The notes beneath the pieces were generated by a model, which worked only from the letters and a program-made list of their open reading frames with translations, ran no database searches and was not told where the DNA came from. Below are positions 8,682 through 19,416 of a stretch of DNA of 64,000 nucleotides, in pieces. The DNA is taken from NCBI GenBank assembly GCA_963824415.1, contig CAWGPM010000003.1:186001-250000 (forward strand). The letters run 5' to 3'. Origin of the DNA: JABDQA01 sp963824415 (GTDB taxonomy: Bacteria > Desulfobacterota > Desulfobulbia > Desulfobulbales > Desulfocapsaceae). Numbering within the stretch: the stretch's first letter is position 1; each line of letters begins with the position of its first letter. Both the position numbers and the translations under genes were made by a program.

Positions 8682-8720
8682 GCAAAAAACCCCCAGGCTC
8701 AGCTGAACCTGGGGGTTTTA
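8682..8720 (-). terminator. Intrinsic terminator of the rRNA operon
   Basis: On the minus strand, ACCCCCAGG and CCTGGGGGT arms close a short loop and are followed by a run of six T (8684-8689 region), about 10 nt after the 5S 3' end. A textbook rho-independent terminator. Confidence 0.9.
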
Positions 8721-8730
8721 AAAAGAGCAA

Positions 8731-8845
8731 TCGGCGGCGACCTACTCTCCCACATAGTCACCCATGCAGTACCATCGGCGCAGAAGAGCTTAACTACCGT
8801 GTTCGGAATGGAAACGGGTGGAGCCTCTTCGCTATGACCACCGAA
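8731..8845 (-). rRNA. rrf: 5S ribosomal RNA
   Basis: The minus strand reads GGTGGTCATAGCGAAGAGG, CCATTCCGAACACGG and GGTGACTATGTGGGAGAGTA, typical of bacterial 5S rRNA. Ends are estimated to within a few bases. It is the last gene of the operon, before the terminator. Confidence 0.93.
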
Positions 8846-8847
8846 AA

Positions 8848-8880
8848 TCTCAATCGATCAATCGATCAATCGATCGATTA
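8848..8880. repeat. Short tandem repeat of ATCGATCA in the 23S-5S spacer
   Basis: About three units of an 8-nt sequence (AATCGATC) run through the spacer just upstream of 5S on the transcript. The unit is self-complementary, so the transcript could form several alternative small hairpins. Confidence 0.7.
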
Positions 8881-8889
8881 TAATAAATC

Positions 8890-8915
8890 GACAATCAAAC
8901 AGTAGAGTAAGCCCA
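8890..8915 (-). other. 3' arm of the pre-23S processing stem
   Basis: This segment is complementary over about 25 nt, with two mismatches, to 12497-12521 in the 16S-23S spacer. The two arms enclose the 23S gene, so this is the RNase III processing stem of the precursor. Confidence 0.85.
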
Positions 8916-9069
8916 GCAGCGGCTCTATCAAAAAAATATGGATAAGCCTCACGGCACATTAGTATCGGTAAGCTCCATGTGTTGCCACACTTCCACACCC
9001 GACCTATCAACGTTGTCGTCTCCAACGTGCCTTCAGATGGCGGCTAAGCCATGGGATATCTTATCTTGG

Positions 9070-9123
<54 letters not shown>

Positions 9124-9160
9124 CCAGCAATGCCCCTGGCGGAACAACTGGTACACCATC

Positions 9161-9193
<33 letters not shown>

Positions 9194-9309
9194 AAGATCT
9201 CCTCAAATATCCTGCGCCCGCAACAGATAAGGACCAAACTGTCTCACGACGTTTTAAACCCAGCTCGCGTACCACTTTAATTGGCGAACAGCCAAACCCT
9301 TGGGACCTG

Positions 9310-9364
<55 letters not shown>

Positions 9365-9368
9365 ATGG

Positions 9369-9423
<55 letters not shown>

Positions 9424-9573
9424 CGACCCTTCCATGCGGAATCGCCGGATCACTAAGACCTAGTTTCCTACCTGCTCGACGTGTCCGTCTCGCAGTCAAG
9501 CTCCCTTATGCCTTTACACTCTACGGCTGGTTTCCAATCAGCCTGAGGGAACCATCGCGCGCCTCCGTTACGC

Positions 9574-9605
<32 letters not shown>

Positions 9606-9863
9606 ACCAGACAATGTCCCGGATCCGGATTACGGACCACGGTTAGATTCCTAAGATAGCAAGGGTGGTATTTCAAGGGCGACTCCATGCACACTGGCGT
9701 GCACACTTCAAAGTCTCCCACCTATCCTACACATGCTACCTCAAAAACCAATGCCAAGCTGTAGTAAAGGTTCACGGGGTCTTTCTGTCTTGTTGCGGGT
9801 AACCGGCATCTTCACCGGTACTACAGTTTCGCTGAGTCTCTGGTTGAGACAGTGGGGAAATCG

Positions 9864-9955
<92 letters not shown>

Positions 9956-10038
9956 GTTCACTGCTTCGCTTACGCTGACAGGTCCCCTTAACCTTCCGGC
10001 ACCGGGCAGGCGTCAGACCCTATACTTCGTCTTTCGAC

Positions 10039-10072
<34 letters not shown>

Positions 10073-10672
10073 TCCCCCCATTTCACTGCAACCTGACTTG
10101 GCTCATTCATGTATACAAAATCACCATGCAGGCACACCTTCTCCCGAAGTTACGGTGCTATTTTGCCGAGTTCCTTAACCAGAGTTCTCTCAAGCGCCTT
10201 GGTATACTCTACCAGCCTACCTGTGTCGGTTTGCGGTACGGTCACCAGCATGACTAGATACGAGGCTTTTCCTGGAAGCAGGGAATCAACCACTTTGCTG
10301 TCAATTAAGACATCGTCATCACGTCTCAGTGTTATACAAGGACCCGGATTTTCCAAAGTCCTCCACCTACACGCTTGAACCGGCTATTCCAACAGCCGGA
10401 TGGCCTATCCTTCTCCGTCCCCCCTTATCATCAAACATCATGCCAGCGGTACAGGAATATTAACCTGTTTCCCATCGACTACGCCTCTCGGCCTCGCCTT
10501 AGGAGCCGACTAACCCTGAGCAGATTAACTTGACTACAGGAAACCTTAGGCTTTCGGCGTGAGGGTTTCTCACCCTCATTATCGCTACTCGTGTCAACAT
10601 AAGCTCTTGCAGGACCTCCAGCGCTCCTTTCGGTACACCTTCTCAGGCAACTGCAATGTTCTCCTACCGTGA

Positions 10673-10705
10673 TCAGAAGACAGAGGACAGAAGACAGAAG
10701 TCAGA
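10673..10705 (+). repeat. 33-bp heptameric repeat, copy 1 (IVS 3' end on transcript)
   Basis: T, then four 7-nt units (CAGAAGA, CAGAGGA, CAGAAGA, CAGAAGT), then CAGA. It is in opposite orientation to the other four copies and forms one side of the IVS closing stem. Confidence 0.9.
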
Positions 10706-10741
10706 ATAGTTTGGCGCTAACGCGCTTGATAAAACGTTAAA

Positions 10742-11101
10742 CTATTCCCAATTTCTGTACAAACCCTGGAGCATTTTGGAGAGCTCTTGATACTCATCTC
10801 GCCATCTACTCCAGTTTTCTGCTTCTAGCAAAGACAAATCCAGGCAGTATCGAAGCCAGACTCTCATCTCATCGCTGGAACCAATCGCCATTATTATATA
10901 ACGCTTGAATTCCGCTTTTGAATGGTGTTGCTTGCCAAACCCTTCTGCGATGTTCGCGCAAATGGATTTGCTTGCTCGTCGTATCTGATCAGCCAAACCA
11001 TATTGTTCACTTTTAGGAAATTCCAGGCTGCGCTTGTGAATTTCTAAAGAGATCTTGTAGGCTCGCTGAAACACCTCCAATTCCTCAAATGAGGTAATCA
11101 T
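10742..11101 (-). CDS. Four-helix-bundle protein encoded in the 23S rRNA intervening sequence (S23 family)
   Basis: A 119-residue protein of the family found inside 23S intervening sequences and related to the Avd accessory protein of diversity-generating retroelements. Family features: SFEELEVFQRAYKISLEIH at the start, the central QIRRASKSICANIAEGFGK block, RYIIMAIGSSDE and an all-helical composition. ATG 11101 begins right at the inner edge of the closing repeat; upstream in-frame codons only translate the repeat and flanking rRNA. It lies on the same strand as the rRNA. The cellular role of the family is not established. Confidence 0.9.
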   Translation of the reverse strand: MITSFEELEVFQRAYKISLEIHKRSLEFPKSEQYGLADQIRRASKSICANIAEGFGKQHHSKAEFKRYIIMAIGSSDEMRVWLRYCLDLSLLEAENWSRWRDEYQELSKMLQGLYRNWE

Positions 11102-11133
11102 CTGTCGTCTGTCCTCTGTACTCTGTCTTCTGA
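11101..11133 (-). repeat. 33-bp heptameric repeat, copy 2 (IVS 5' end on transcript)
   Basis: On the minus strand: T, units CAGAAGA, CAGAGTA, CAGAGGA, CAGACGA, then CAGA. It pairs with copy 1 to close the intervening sequence. Confidence 0.9.
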
Positions 11134-11190
11134 CACCCGTAGCTTCGGTACTATGCTTAGCCCCGTTACATTTTCGGCGCAGATTCATTA

Positions 11191-11223
<33 letters not shown>

Positions 11224-11503
11224 TGCTGCTTCTAAGCCAACCTCCTGGTTGTATCAACAATTCCACCTCCTTTCCCACTGAGCATAGATTTAGGGACCTT
11301 AGCTGACGGTCTGGGCTGTTTCCCTTTCGACCATGGAACTTATCTCCCACAGACTGACTCCCACACTAAAACTTGACGGCATTCGGAGTTTGAAAAGGGT
11401 TGGTAATCCGGTGGGACCCCTAGCCTTGTCAGTGCTCTACCTCCGCCAGTCATCATGCGAGGCTATACCTAAATATATTTCGGAGAAAACCAGCTATTAC
11501 CGA

Positions 11504-11540
<37 letters not shown>

Positions 11541-11818
11541 GAACAGTTTTCAACCTATATCGGTTCGGGCCTCCATCTCGTGTTACCGAGACTTCACCCT
11601 GGCCATGGATAGATCACCCGGTTTCGGGTCTACCGCATACAACTAAGACGCCCTCTTAAGACTCGCTTTCGCTCCGGCTCCACCTCGCGGCTTAACCTCG
11701 CTGCACACGGTAACTCGTTGACTCATTATGCAAAAGGCACGCGGTCACCCTGTCCGAAGACATAGGGCTCCCACTGCTTGTAAGCTAACGGTTTCAGTTT
11801 CTATTTCACTCCCCTTCC

Positions 11819-11849
<31 letters not shown>

Positions 11850-12496
11850 CGTTCACTATCGGTCATCGGGTAGTATTTAGCCTTGGAAGATGGTCCTCCC
11901 AGATTCCCACAAGGTTTCACGTGTCTCGTGGTACTCAGGAACTCCCGGAGGCGTATCTGTATTTTATGTACCGGACTATCACCGTCTCTGGTCGGCCTTT
12001 CCATACCGTTCCACTATACAGATAACGTCCCCCTGATGGGGTCCTACAACCCCGGATACCGAAGTATCCGGTTTGGGCTGATCCGCGTTCGCTCGCCGCT
12101 ACTGACGGAATCTCAATTGATTTCTACTCCTGCGGGTACTTAGATGTTTCAGTTCCCCGCGTTCGCCTCATCCACCTATGTATTCAGTGCATGATGACAG
12201 GATATGACTCCTGCCGGGTTGCCCCATTCGGAAACCTCCGGATCAAAGCGTGTTAACCGCTCCCCGAAGCTTATCGCAGCTTGCCGCGTCCTTCATCGCC
12301 TCCCGATGCCAAGGCATTCGCCGTTAGCCCTTAGTAGCTTATCCATAAAACCTGATAAAACTATTGATTAGTCTTCGACTCGCATCGAAGACAAACTCAG
12401 CTACTGTAACCTCCAGGTACCCGTGGGTATGTCCGAAAACACATGGTGCGGTGGCCCAGGATATATAAGACCGGTGCACCCCCACCCTGGAGGATT

Positions 12497-12521
12497 TGGG
12501 TTACTCTACTATTTGATTGTC
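12497..12521 (-). other. 5' arm of the pre-23S processing stem
   Basis: Complementary to 8890-8915 on the other side of the 23S gene. Together they form the long stem cut by RNase III. Confidence 0.85.
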
Positions 12522-12540
12522 AAAGAGCATCGCTTCGTAT

Positions 12541-12641
12541 AACTCGCCAAGCTCTTCGTCATGCGGCGTCGCTTGCTCGCTGCGGCGTATTACCTATACG
12601 CCTTGTTCGCAAGGACTTGCATTCCTCGATCTAGGCGAGTT
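12541..12641. repeat. Palindromic element A in the 16S-23S spacer
   Basis: Outer arms AACTCGCC (12541-12548) and GGCGAGTT (12634-12641) enclose GC-rich sequence with a second inner palindrome GGCGTAT - TACCT - ATACGCC. The roughly 101-bp unit can fold into a long hairpin and resembles REP/MITE-like intergenic elements. Between it and tRNA-Ala I see only the repeat copy below. Confidence 0.6.
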
Positions 12642-12773
12642 CTACTCGCGCTATTAATTCAGGCATTACGTCCTGATAACTTGGTTCAAATCTTTTTCTT
12701 TTTTAAACCAACTCATCAATCCATAAAACCAACCAGAAGCAAGAAACTGCAAGAGGGCAGGGACCCATCTTTT

Positions 12774-12806
12774 TCTGTCCGCTGTCTTCTGTCCTCTGTC
12801 TTCTGA
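12774..12806 (-). repeat. 33-bp heptameric repeat, copy 3 (tRNA-Ala/23S spacer)
   Basis: On the minus strand: T, units CAGAAGA, CAGAGGA, CAGAAGA, CAGCGGA, then CAGA. Same length and phase as the copies closing the IVS. It begins 4 nt after the tRNA-Ala 3' end. Confidence 0.9.
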
Positions 12807-12809
12807 TAC

Positions 12810-12885
12810 TGGTGGAGGTGAACGGGATCGAACCGATGACCTCCTGCGTGCAAGGCAGGCGCTCTCCCAGCTGAGCTACACCCCC
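12810..12885 (-). tRNA. tRNA-Ala (anticodon TGC)
   Basis: Seven-pair acceptor GGGGGTG/CACCTCC, anticodon stem CCTGC/GCAGG around loop CTTGCAC with anticodon TGC, TTCGATC T-loop and encoded CCA. It is the second spacer tRNA of the rRNA operon. Confidence 0.96.
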
Positions 12886-12910
12886 ATCCAGACTTCAGGT
12901 TCGAGGTTTT

Positions 12911-12943
12911 TCTGTCCTCTGTCTTCTGGCTTCTGATTTCTGA
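12911..12943 (-). repeat. 33-bp heptameric repeat, copy 4 (tRNA-Ile/tRNA-Ala spacer)
   Basis: On the minus strand: T, units CAGAAAT, CAGAAGC, CAGAAGA, CAGAGGA, then CAGA. The most diverged copy. It starts 4 nt after the tRNA-Ile 3' end, the same offset as copy 3 from tRNA-Ala. Confidence 0.88.
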
Positions 12944-12946
12944 TAC

Positions 12947-13025
<79 letters not shown>

Positions 13026-13026
13026 C

Positions 13027-13151
13027 CTTTAAGACCGTGCTTTTGGCTTTATGCTGCGTTGCTGCTCGTCGCGTGCTGCTCAGCGTACTGATGTACGCTT
13101 CCGCGGCCGCTCCTCGCGCTCCTTGCCTAAAACCAAAATCACGGCCTTAAA
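13027..13151. repeat. Palindromic element B in the 16S/tRNA-Ile spacer
   Basis: Outer arms starting CTTTAAGACCGTG and ending CACGGCCTTAAAG, extended inward through CTTTTGG/CCAAAA-type complementarity, enclose a GC-rich core with a central palindrome AGCGTAC - TGAT - GTACGCT. The 125-bp unit could fold end to end. It looks like a REP/MITE-like intergenic element and is similar in plan to element A. Confidence 0.7.
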
Positions 13152-13217
13152 GCTCAAGCCAATAGTCATTGGTCTCGCTTTACTTCACTTATATATATTT
13201 GGCTAAAAGACCATAAA

Positions 13218-13243
13218 CGATCCTTCAAAACTGAATAACAACA
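13218..13243 (-). other. 3' arm of the pre-16S processing stem
   Basis: Complementary to the leader segment 15063-15088 with two mismatches in 26. The arms enclose the 16S gene and form the RNase III processing stem. Confidence 0.88.
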
Positions 13244-13278
13244 TGCAGCGGGCTTTAGACTGCGGAGCAGCAAACATT

Positions 13279-13311
13279 TCTGTCTTCTGTCCGCTGTCTT
13301 CTGTCCTCTGA
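13279..13311 (-). repeat. 33-bp heptameric repeat, copy 5 (downstream of 16S)
   Basis: On the minus strand: T, units CAGAGGA, CAGAAGA, CAGCGGA, CAGAAGA, then CAGA. It lies 55 bp after the 16S 3' end, inside the precursor stem. Confidence 0.9.
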
Positions 13312-13365
13312 TACGTAAACGGGGTTAATCCCCTGTACAGCTGAGTCAGCTGTAGCTTTCCTTTA

Positions 13366-14927
<1,562 letters not shown>

Positions 14928-15062
14928 ATATGGTGTACTCCCTTGGTGCCGAAACACGTCAGGAGATACTGTCTGCTTCCTTTGGCTCTCTTTGAATCAC
15001 TAACATTAGAATTACAAAGATTGCCCATGTATCTAAAAGATACGTTGGGCCCGTTTGCGTAT

Positions 15063-15088
15063 TGTTGTTATTCAGTTGTCAAGGATCG
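15063..15088 (-). other. 5' arm of the pre-16S processing stem
   Basis: Leader segment complementary to 13218-13243 in the spacer. Present in the transcript between the promoter and mature 16S. Confidence 0.85.
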
Positions 15089-15148
15089 TTTCAACCGGCG
15101 TTTTATACAAACGACACCGGCCACTCGTGACGAGTGCGGAAGAACGTC

Positions 15149-15177
15149 AATTTAATCTAGACTACACGCTTTGTCAA
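15149..15177 (-). promoter_or_regulatory. rRNA operon promoter
   Basis: On the minus strand a consensus TTGACA (15172-15177) is followed after exactly 17 bp by TAAATT (15149-15154), about 225 bp before mature 16S. The remainder of 15178-15478 holds no convincing gene. The only structure seen there is a 13-bp inverted repeat (GCTAAGCTGCGGC at 15408-15420 and its complement at 15459-15471), just past the end of the next gene. Confidence 0.8.
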
Positions 15178-15478
15178 TAAATTTTACTGCCTTCCTGCCC
15201 CCAGAACAACCCCACGTGCACCGCAATTGCCGGCTCGCCCCAGGGACGCGGCACACTACTTGATCGGCTGCGCCTTGTCAATGTTGTTTGTGTGTATCTA
15301 TTGTTAACTATAGCTACGATGTTTTTCAGGGGCAAGAAAGCAGGGAGTCGATTCAGGCTAAATATTGGTATGCAGGTGAATCTTTTTTTAAGGCCGTAAG
15401 AAGGCGTGCTAAGCTGCGGCTTAAAGCTTCGATAGGCAAAGAGATTTAGGGCCGCAGGGCCGCAGCTTAGCTTGCGCA

Positions 15479-16432
15479 TCAGAATTTCTTTTTGATGGTA
15501 CGGAGGAAATCCTTGGTCAAGCGGGGATGGGCGGCTAGTTCCTGATATATTTCAGGGGCAAACGAGGCCTTGAAGAACTCATCTATCTGGGTGTAGGTCA
15601 TTCCCCGGGAAATCGCCTCGGTGGCTTTTTTAGTGATTTCCTCACGGTCCTCCGGTGCATCTATATAGGACAAAATACCGGTGATTACTTCAGGTACTGA
15701 AGTTTTTTCGTGCAGTGCGGACAATTCATCCTGAAGGTTTTTCTGCTGCTCGGACATGGCCTGCCGGAATTCATTAAGCTGTGCAGTTCCTTTTTCCAAC
15801 TCACCCTTCATCTCGGCCATCTGTGAATCGAGGCTCTGTTGGGCATCTTCAAGTGCGCTGATTTTTTGTGCAGCTTCGTTATTCCCGGTTATGGCAGAAA
15901 CTCGCTGCTGAAGCTCAGCGAGCTGTTGGTTGTTTGCCATAAGCGCCTGATGCAAGCCATTGTATTGCTTTTCAATGTGGGCAAGTTTTTTTTCCAGATG
16001 TCCGGTTGCCTGCTGCTGGACTGGCGCTGCGGGAGCTGTGGCCAACGGAGCCGCCGGGGCTGCAGGCTGCACCTTAGCCGCAGCGGTTTTTGCAGCCGAG
16101 CGCACGGTCTTGAATCTGGTTGATCCGGTGAGTTTGCTATAGAGCGAAGAAAGTGCCAGCTTGAACTGTTCGAAAAGATCGCGACCTTTGTCCACCGAAT
16201 AGATCGATACCGCAGCGATATAGAGCCCGATAATAATCAGGATCGAGACGATGATCGCAACGGTCAGGGCGATAATGAAAATGATGGTTGAAAAAATCCC
16301 GGAGAAGAGTGCGCCAATGGCTCCACCGATACCTTGAGAGCCGGATCCGGCCACGAACGCGATGAGCAGAAAGACGACGAGCAGAACAATCCCCGACTGA
16401 ATAAGCGGATTTTTGAAATCATTTTTATTCAT
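15479..16432 (-). CDS. Membrane protein with coiled-coil domain, function unknown
   Basis: 317 residues. Two hydrophobic segments (about 12-30 and 45-80) are followed by an Ala/Pro-rich linker (about 115-145), then a heptad-patterned coiled coil (about 145-245, rich in Gln, Leu and Glu), and a conserved-looking C-terminal region ending TKDFLRTIKKKF. The domain order suggests a membrane anchor with a cytoplasmic rod. I do not recognise a family. It is monocistronic between the rRNA operon and the M48 protease. Confidence 0.7.
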   Translation of the reverse strand: MNKNDFKNPLIQSGIVLLVVFLLIAFVAGSGSQGIGGAIGALFSGIFSTIIFIIALTVAIIVSILIIIGLYIAAVSIYSVDKGRDLFEQFKLALSSLYSKLTGSTRFKTVRSAAKTAAAKVQPAAPAAPLATAPAAPVQQQATGHLEKKLAHIEKQYNGLHQALMANNQQLAELQQRVSAITGNNEAAQKISALEDAQQSLDSQMAEMKGELEKGTAQLNEFRQAMSEQQKNLQDELSALHEKTSVPEVITGILSYIDAPEDREEITKKATEAISRGMTYTQIDEFFKASFAPEIYQELAAHPRLTKDFLRTIKKKF

Positions 16433-16584
16433 AACACTCTCCCCCGGTTCGTTTTTTTATCTGATATGATGAGCCCGTAAGCAGGGCGTATACGGCAGGC
16501 ACAGGCAGATCAAGTCAAGATCTCGCATGTAACAGTATCTTAATCCTGACCGTGGCGGGGTGCAAGGATGTTGTGGAAATTACC

Positions 16585-17823
16585 TCAGCTTTTTATCCGA
16601 CGCAGAGCCGCTATCCGTTGCAGAATCGGTGGATGGCTGTGGCTGTATACCACCAGGGCAGGGTGGGGGGTGAGGTTGGAGAGATTTGCAAGGCTCAGTT
16701 TCTTCAGGCAGCTGATCAGCCGATCGGCCTGACCAGTGGTTTCTGCAGCATAGCGGTCAGCTTCGAATTCATGCGACCGGGACATCTTGTTGAAAACAGT
16801 TGAAATCAGGATGCTCAGTGGCGAGTAAATAAAGCCGAAGAAAAACAGGCTGGCGTAAATTGAGATGTGGTCCATACCGAAGGCCCTGAATAATCCGGGA
16901 TTATTCAAAAACAGGGAAAGCAGGTAAAACATCAGGCCTGCCTGGGCAACGGTTGCCCCCATCATTTTCCAGATGTGTCTTTTTTTGAAGTGCCCCATTT
17001 CGTGGGCCAGAACGGCGACGATTTCATCGGCGTCGATTTTTTCCAGCAGGGTGTCGAAAAACACTATTTTTCTGAAGCGGCCAAAGCCGGTAAAGAAGGC
17101 ATTCAGCTTAGTCGATCGTTTAGAGCCGTCCATCGTGAAGATGCCGCTGATCGTAAATTTTTCCTGCCTGGCGTAAGCATAGATTTTCTCTTTCAGTGGG
17201 CCATCGTCAAGCGGGGTGAACTTGTTAAACAAAGGCATGATCAGTACCGGGGCAAGAAACTGGAGCACGAAACCAAACAATACCACACCCACCCAGCAAT
17301 AAAGCCAGGCGTATGATCCGGCCTGATCGAAGAACCACAGCACGGCTGCCAGCACGGGGGTGCCGAGTAGAACCGCAAGCAAGAGTGTTTTGAGAATATC
17401 GGCTGCAAAAACCTTTGGGGTGGTGCGGTTAAAGCCAAATCGCCCCTCTATTTTGAAGGTCGAGTATATCGAGAACGGCAGGCCAAGCAGAAAAGCCAGG
17501 AACAAGATCGCCCCGGTAAAAAGTATGCCGGTGATGATTGGGCCAAACCCGAAACCACGCACCAGAAGATCCACCAGATTGAAGCCGCCGCCAAGCAGAA
17601 ACAACACGGTAATCAGAGTGGAAATACTGTTTTCCAGCAGCGCAAACCGACTGGTGACCCTGGTGTATGATTGAGATTGTCGATATTTCTCCTGATCATA
17701 AACATCGGCGAACTCGCCGGGCAGTTCCGGGGAGAGCGCTCCTATGTTGAGCAGTGAAATCACCGTGTCGAGCAGATAGTGCAGGACGATAACGGCCAGA
17801 ACAAAGAAAAGCCAGAAATTCAT
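16585..17823 (-). CDS. M48-family membrane metallopeptidase, Ste24/CAAX protease 1-like
   Basis: A 412-residue integral membrane zinc protease. The zinc motif HEMGH lies in VLAHEMGHFKKRH near residue 275, and the third ligand glutamate is in SRSHEFEADRYA. The multi-helix N-terminus with GLPFSIYSTFKIEGRFGFNRTT is characteristic of the Ste24-like branch rather than HtpX. In bacteria the role is probably membrane protein quality control; prenylated substrates are not expected. It follows nuoN by about 140 bp and may be cotranscribed, but no functional tie is visible. Confidence 0.9.
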   Translation of the reverse strand: MNFWLFFVLAVIVLHYLLDTVISLLNIGALSPELPGEFADVYDQEKYRQSQSYTRVTSRFALLENSISTLITVLFLLGGGFNLVDLLVRGFGFGPIITGILFTGAILFLAFLLGLPFSIYSTFKIEGRFGFNRTTPKVFAADILKTLLLAVLLGTPVLAAVLWFFDQAGSYAWLYCWVGVVLFGFVLQFLAPVLIMPLFNKFTPLDDGPLKEKIYAYARQEKFTISGIFTMDGSKRSTKLNAFFTGFGRFRKIVFFDTLLEKIDADEIVAVLAHEMGHFKKRHIWKMMGATVAQAGLMFYLLSLFLNNPGLFRAFGMDHISIYASLFFFGFIYSPLSILISTVFNKMSRSHEFEADRYAAETTGQADRLISCLKKLSLANLSNLTPHPALVVYSHSHPPILQRIAALRRIKS

Positions 17824-17960
17824 ATGCGCTCAGCGGTAGAGGTTAAATTTGGTCTGCTTAGGTATAAGCTCGAAAAACCAAGGTGCAAGCGCGTTAAGCC
17901 AGAGGGATCGGACCAGGGTCGTTTGAAGGGCAAGCAGATTTAAACCACCCTGATGAGATG

Positions 17961-19376
17961 TCACGGAAGAGAGAGCAGCGCGGTCGTTCCCAGTTCAAGG
18001 AAAGTGCCCGGCAGGACCCCCATGAGCAGGATGATCAGCAGCAGCACGATGGAGACTGATATCGTCACTGCACCACTCTGTATGGGCTCGATCTTCTGCT
18101 CTGGATCGCTGCAGTAAGCAACCCGAACCACGGAAAGATAGTAGTAAATTGCAATAGCAGTGTTTATCGCGGCCAGCACAACGGCCAGGATGTGTCCCTG
18201 TTTGAAGGCGTTGATCAGAATCATGAACTTTCCGGTAAAACCGACAAACGGTGGAATGCCGGCCAGCGCGAACAAACCGATGGCCAGTGTTACCGCCAGC
18301 AGCGGCGAGCGCTTGTGCAGTCCGGTCAGGTCTTTTATGGCCAGGTTTTCCCCGGTGGCGGCCACGGTGCAGATAACCAGAAAGCAGGTCAGATTCATCA
18401 CCGCGTAACCGGTGATATAGTAAATTGAGGTGGCGTAGCCCTCTATTTGCAAAGTAAGCAGGCCGAACAGCACGAAGCCGGCATGGGAGATACCCGAATA
18501 ACCCAGCATCCGCTTGAAATCTGTCTGTGCCAGGGCGGAAAGATTGCCATAGAACATCGAGCCCAGCGAACAGACCAGCAGCAGATTGACGATGACCTGA
18601 GCTTCTGCGCTGACCAGCGAGACCAGTCTGATCAACAGTGCCACAGCCGCGATTTTGGGTATGGCGGCAATGAAAGCGGTGGTCTCGTTGGCCGCACCCT
18701 GGTAGACATCGGGCACCCAGAAATGAAAGGGGAAGATGGCCAGCTTGTAGAAGAAGCCAACCATCACCATGATAAGTGCAATCAGGGCTGCCGGCTGATA
18801 GAACTGCGGCTGGAGCTTGACGGTGATCTCAGCAAGATAGGTCGACCCGGTGAGTCCGTAGATATAGCTCATGCCAAACAGCATAAAGCCGGTGGACATC
18901 ACGCCGAAGAGCAAATACTTGATGCCCGATTCCATCTGAAACGGATTGGAAACGGCGGGATTGCGCATCGGCACCATGATATAGACCGCAAAACTGGAGA
19001 GTTCCAGGGAAATGAAAATAGCCAGCAGTTCGACGCTTGAAACGAGCATCATCAAACCGAGTACGCCGACCAGCAGAAAAACATGATATTCGGCTTTGGC
19101 ATCGCCTTTGATGCCCGGAGAGGTGCCGGTGAACAGCAGAACGATCAGTGTTCCTGCGGCGATCAGGAATTTAAAAACCTGGGAAAAGAAGTTGACCTGA
19201 TATGAATCGTAAAACAGGGTGCCCTTTTGGCCGAGGCAGACCATGGTTGTCAGCACAGCTATGGTAGATATCCCCAGGGTCGCCCGGCGAATTGCTGTGG
19301 ACGAAGGGCTCCCGAGACTCAGCATAAACAGGGCAAGAGCGCCAAGAAGCACTATCAGTTCAGGGAGAAAGAGCAT
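17961..19376 (-). CDS. nuoN: NADH-quinone oxidoreductase-type complex subunit N
   Basis: 471-residue antiporter-like membrane subunit, the proximal proton channel of complex I. About fourteen helices. The essential helix-7 Lys is present in FYKLAIFPFHFWVPDVYQG and a helix-8 Lys in AAIPKIAAVALL. It is the last gene of the large minus-strand operon, about 40 bp after nuoM. Assignment to N rests on the length, FHFWVPDVYQGA and last position. Confidence 0.93.
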   Translation of the reverse strand: MLFLPELIVLLGALALFMLSLGSPSSTAIRRATLGISTIAVLTTMVCLGQKGTLFYDSYQVNFFSQVFKFLIAAGTLIVLLFTGTSPGIKGDAKAEYHVFLLVGVLGLMMLVSSVELLAIFISLELSSFAVYIMVPMRNPAVSNPFQMESGIKYLLFGVMSTGFMLFGMSYIYGLTGSTYLAEITVKLQPQFYQPAALIALIMVMVGFFYKLAIFPFHFWVPDVYQGAANETTAFIAAIPKIAAVALLIRLVSLVSAEAQVIVNLLLVCSLGSMFYGNLSALAQTDFKRMLGYSGISHAGFVLFGLLTLQIEGYATSIYYITGYAVMNLTCFLVICTVAATGENLAIKDLTGLHKRSPLLAVTLAIGLFALAGIPPFVGFTGKFMILINAFKQGHILAVVLAAINTAIAIYYYLSVVRVAYCSDPEQKIEPIQSGAVTISVSIVLLLIILLMGVLPGTFLELGTTALLSLP

Positions 19377-19416
19377 AAATTATATCCTGTTATACCGGGT
19401 GCGATAACTCCATTGC

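Larger units (their letters stand above)
10673..11133 (-). other. 23S rRNA intervening sequence (IVS) in helix 45
   Basis: Upstream of this stretch the transcript matches the E. coli 23S segment ending ACCGAAGCTGCGG; downstream it resumes at the GGTAGGGGAGCGTTC equivalent. The natural helix-45 tip is therefore replaced by 461 bp. Its two ends (10673-10705 and 11101-11133) are inverted copies of a 33-bp repeat and can form a stem with about 29 of 33 pairs, a likely RNase III substrate. It contains one protein gene. Confidence 0.9.

Noticed and set aside
15174..15479. 101-codon minus-strand frame upstream of 16S
   Set aside because: It overlaps the rRNA promoter, lacks a ribosome site and has no recognisable features.
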